From Winogradskyella pacifica (GTDB lineage: Bacteria; Bacteroidota; Bacteroidia; Flavobacteriales; Flavobacteriaceae): a stretch of DNA of 64,000 nucleotides. This document shows, piece after piece, positions 62,698 through 64,000 of the stretch. The stretch is taken from the NCBI RefSeq assembly GCF_013403915.1, contig NZ_JABFDI010000003.1, positions 186,001 to 250,000 on the forward strand. Direction: 5' to 3'. Within the stretch, counting starts at the first letter, position 1; every line of letters begins with the position of its first letter. Made by a program: the position numbers and the translations under genes. The notes beneath the pieces were generated by a model. It was not told the DNA's origin. It searched no databases and was given only the letters and a program-made list of their open reading frames with translations.

Positions 62698-64000
62698 TTA
62701 GCTATACATACCACGTACCTTAGTCAACTTAGATTTCCAAGTGTCTAATTCTTTTTTGTGGTTGGCAATATTCTTATGTACATCTTTTACCAATGGATTA
62801 TCTGATTTTACATTAGAGAAAAACTGTAAGTTATTTTCTAATTGATTAATTTCAGATTTAATTTCAGTAATTCTTTTTCGGATAAAGTTTTGCTCATTAT
62901 CTAGTAATCGCGTGTCATCAGAATCGGCTAAGTTTTCGAGTTTGCTCTCAAACTTAATCATTTCTAATTTCGATTTATCCATTTTAAGCTTATCGAATTT
63001 ATCATCAATCGCTTTGTAGAATTTACCATCGATATAACGTTTGTTTTGCGGTACATATCCAATGGTTTTCCACTCGGCAATTTTGTCTTGTAGTATTTTA
63101 ATATCTGCTTTAGGATCTTCAGTAAGCTCAAGTGTTTTTAACTCGTCAAGAAGCTTTACTTTCTTATCAAAAGCATCATAAAGGTGCTGGTCTTGGGCTT
63201 TGCGCTCTGTATGCATTTTGTCAAAATAGTGATTACAAGCGGCTTTAAATTGCTTCCAGATTTTATCGCTATCGCGTCTTGGAACATGACCAATTTTTTT
63301 CCATTCATTCTGAATTTTCTTCATCAATGGAGTTACCGTTGCAAAGTCTTCACTGTCTTTATTGTCTTCTGCAATTTGAATTAAATCCTTTTTCTTTTTA
63401 AGATTATCGTATTGATCTTTCTTTAAATCTTTGTAAAAACTGTTTTTACCACGATTAAAAGTTCTAACTGCTCCTTTAAATTTTGCCCAAGTACTTTCAT
63501 TAACTTTTAAAGGCACTTTACCTGCCTTAAAAAAGGCATCTCTTAAAACTTCAATGTCTTTAATTTTTTTCTGCCATGCGCTATGTGAGTTGCCTTTGTC
63601 TTCTGCAACAGCCACTATTTGTGCAATGATTTCTTCCTTACGCTCAAGGTTTTTTTCGTGAGCCTTATCCATATCAGCATAGTAAGATTGACGCTTATCA
63701 TGGATTGCTTTTGTAGCATTGCTAAAACGTTCCCAAATGGCTTCTCTGTGCTCTTTACCAACAGGTCCAAGTTCTTCTTTCCAAAGTTTATGTAATACTT
63801 GTAGCTCTCTAAAAGAACGGTTTGTATTTTCATCTTCTGCTAACTCTTCTGCACGTTCTATGATTTTTAATTTCTGATCATAGTTATGCTTAAAGTCCAT
63901 ATCTCTCAAATCATTATTGAGATGTAAAAAGTCATAGAAACGCTCTACATGATGATGGTAAGTATTCCAAGCATTATTGTATTTATCTCTTGGAATTGGT
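62698..64000 (-). CDS. DUF349 protein, partial
   Basis: The frame is open from the stop at 62698 to the window edge, giving about 434 residues without the true N-terminus. An internal TTG at 63909 could be mistaken for a start, but the reading continues upstream as PIPRDKYNNAWNTYHHHVER, itself part of the repeat pattern. The protein is made of repeated ~70-residue helical units with the W-K/R-F and (V/G)PRR-D-IW-F signature (GHVPRRDSDKIWKQFKAACN, KVPLKVNESTWAKFKGAVRT). The C-terminus is coiled coil (ESKLENLADSDDTRLLDNEQ onward). Family function is unknown. Confidence 0.9.
   Translation of the reverse strand, partial: PIPRDKYNNAWNTYHHHVERFYDFLHLNNDLRDMDFKHNYDQKLKIIERAEELAEDENTNRSFRELQVLHKLWKEELGPVGKEHREAIWERFSNATKAIHDKRQSYYADMDKAHEKNLERKEEIIAQIVAVAEDKGNSHSAWQKKIKDIEVLRDAFFKAGKVPLKVNESTWAKFKGAVRTFNRGKNSFYKDLKKDQYDNLKKKKDLIQIAEDNKDSEDFATVTPLMKKIQNEWKKIGHVPRRDSDKIWKQFKAACNHYFDKMHTERKAQDQHLYDAFDKKVKLLDELKTLELTEDPKADIKILQDKIAEWKTIGYVPQNKRYIDGKFYKAIDDKFDKLKMDKSKLEMIKFESKLENLADSDDTRLLDNEQNFIRKRITEIKSEINQLENNLQFFSNVKSDNPLVKDVHKNIANHKKELDTWKSKLTKVRGMYS

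Noticed and set aside
1..64000. tRNA, rRNA, riboswitch or phage attachment sites.
   Set aside because: No cloverleaf, rRNA core or known riboswitch pattern was recognised by eye; a covariance-model search could still find small RNAs.

Overview
The window looks like a chromosomal segment of a marine-type Flavobacteriaceae bacterium (Bacteroidota). The supports are low GC, Bacteroidota-style promoters (TTG, about 20 bp, then TAnnTTTG), almost no Shine-Dalgarno sequences, and eight large secreted proteins with the type B C-terminal sorting domain of the type IX secretion system (T9SS). No rRNA, tRNA, CRISPR array, phage or transposase gene was recognised.

Layout. 1-4.3 kb: two membrane acyltransferases (the first cut by the window edge) and an AmpG-like MFS transporter, with a diverged ~70-bp intergenic repeat at two places, then a small lipoprotein. 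4.4-9.1 kb: a secreted protein of unknown role, a TPR histidine kinase/LytTR regulator pair, and an AI-2E-family membrane protein. 9.1-16.7 kb: lysA, a divergent ACT-domain protein, sucC, a half-length DUF1456 protein, a secreted esterase, a TerB-like protein and uvrB. 16.8-44.0 kb: eight consecutive same-strand T9SS type B surface proteins. They share a head-stalk-sorting-domain plan. One ~94-residue stalk module occurs 1, 2, 4, 4, 11 and 14 times in six of them; a different 74-residue module occurs 3 and 6 times in the other two. 44.1-50.6 kb: an ABC exporter, an unrecognised 354-residue protein, a pRiA4b ORF-3-type protein, ctaA, a four-helix-bundle (S23-type) protein bracketed by inverted 8-bp arrays, and a CCA-adding-type nucleotidyltransferase. 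50.7-58.6 kb: a surface-polymer locus with a sugar nucleotidyltransferase, a FlaA1/CapD-like dehydratase, a WaaP-like kinase, a GT2 transferase, a CDP-glycerol-transferase-like protein, a Stealth phosphotransferase and two ATP-grasp ligases (TupA type and sugar-transfer-associated type). dapD sits directly upstream on the same strand. 59.4-64 kb: a gene-free stretch with two orphan plus-strand terminators, each preceded by a copy of a 22-bp direct repeat; then ruvX, def, a DUF5606 gene and mazG, and a DUF349 gene running off the window.

How the parts fit. Two thirds of the window concerns the cell surface. The 27-kb adhesin array appears to have evolved by duplication, block expansion of stalk modules, and exchange of heads and sorting domains. 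The 51-59 kb locus probably builds a phosphate-containing, possibly amino-acid-decorated surface glycan. That is inferred from the families present and was not tested. The remaining genes are mostly housekeeping: lysine/DAP synthesis, TCA cycle, excision repair, heme A synthesis, tRNA maturation and N-terminal deformylation.
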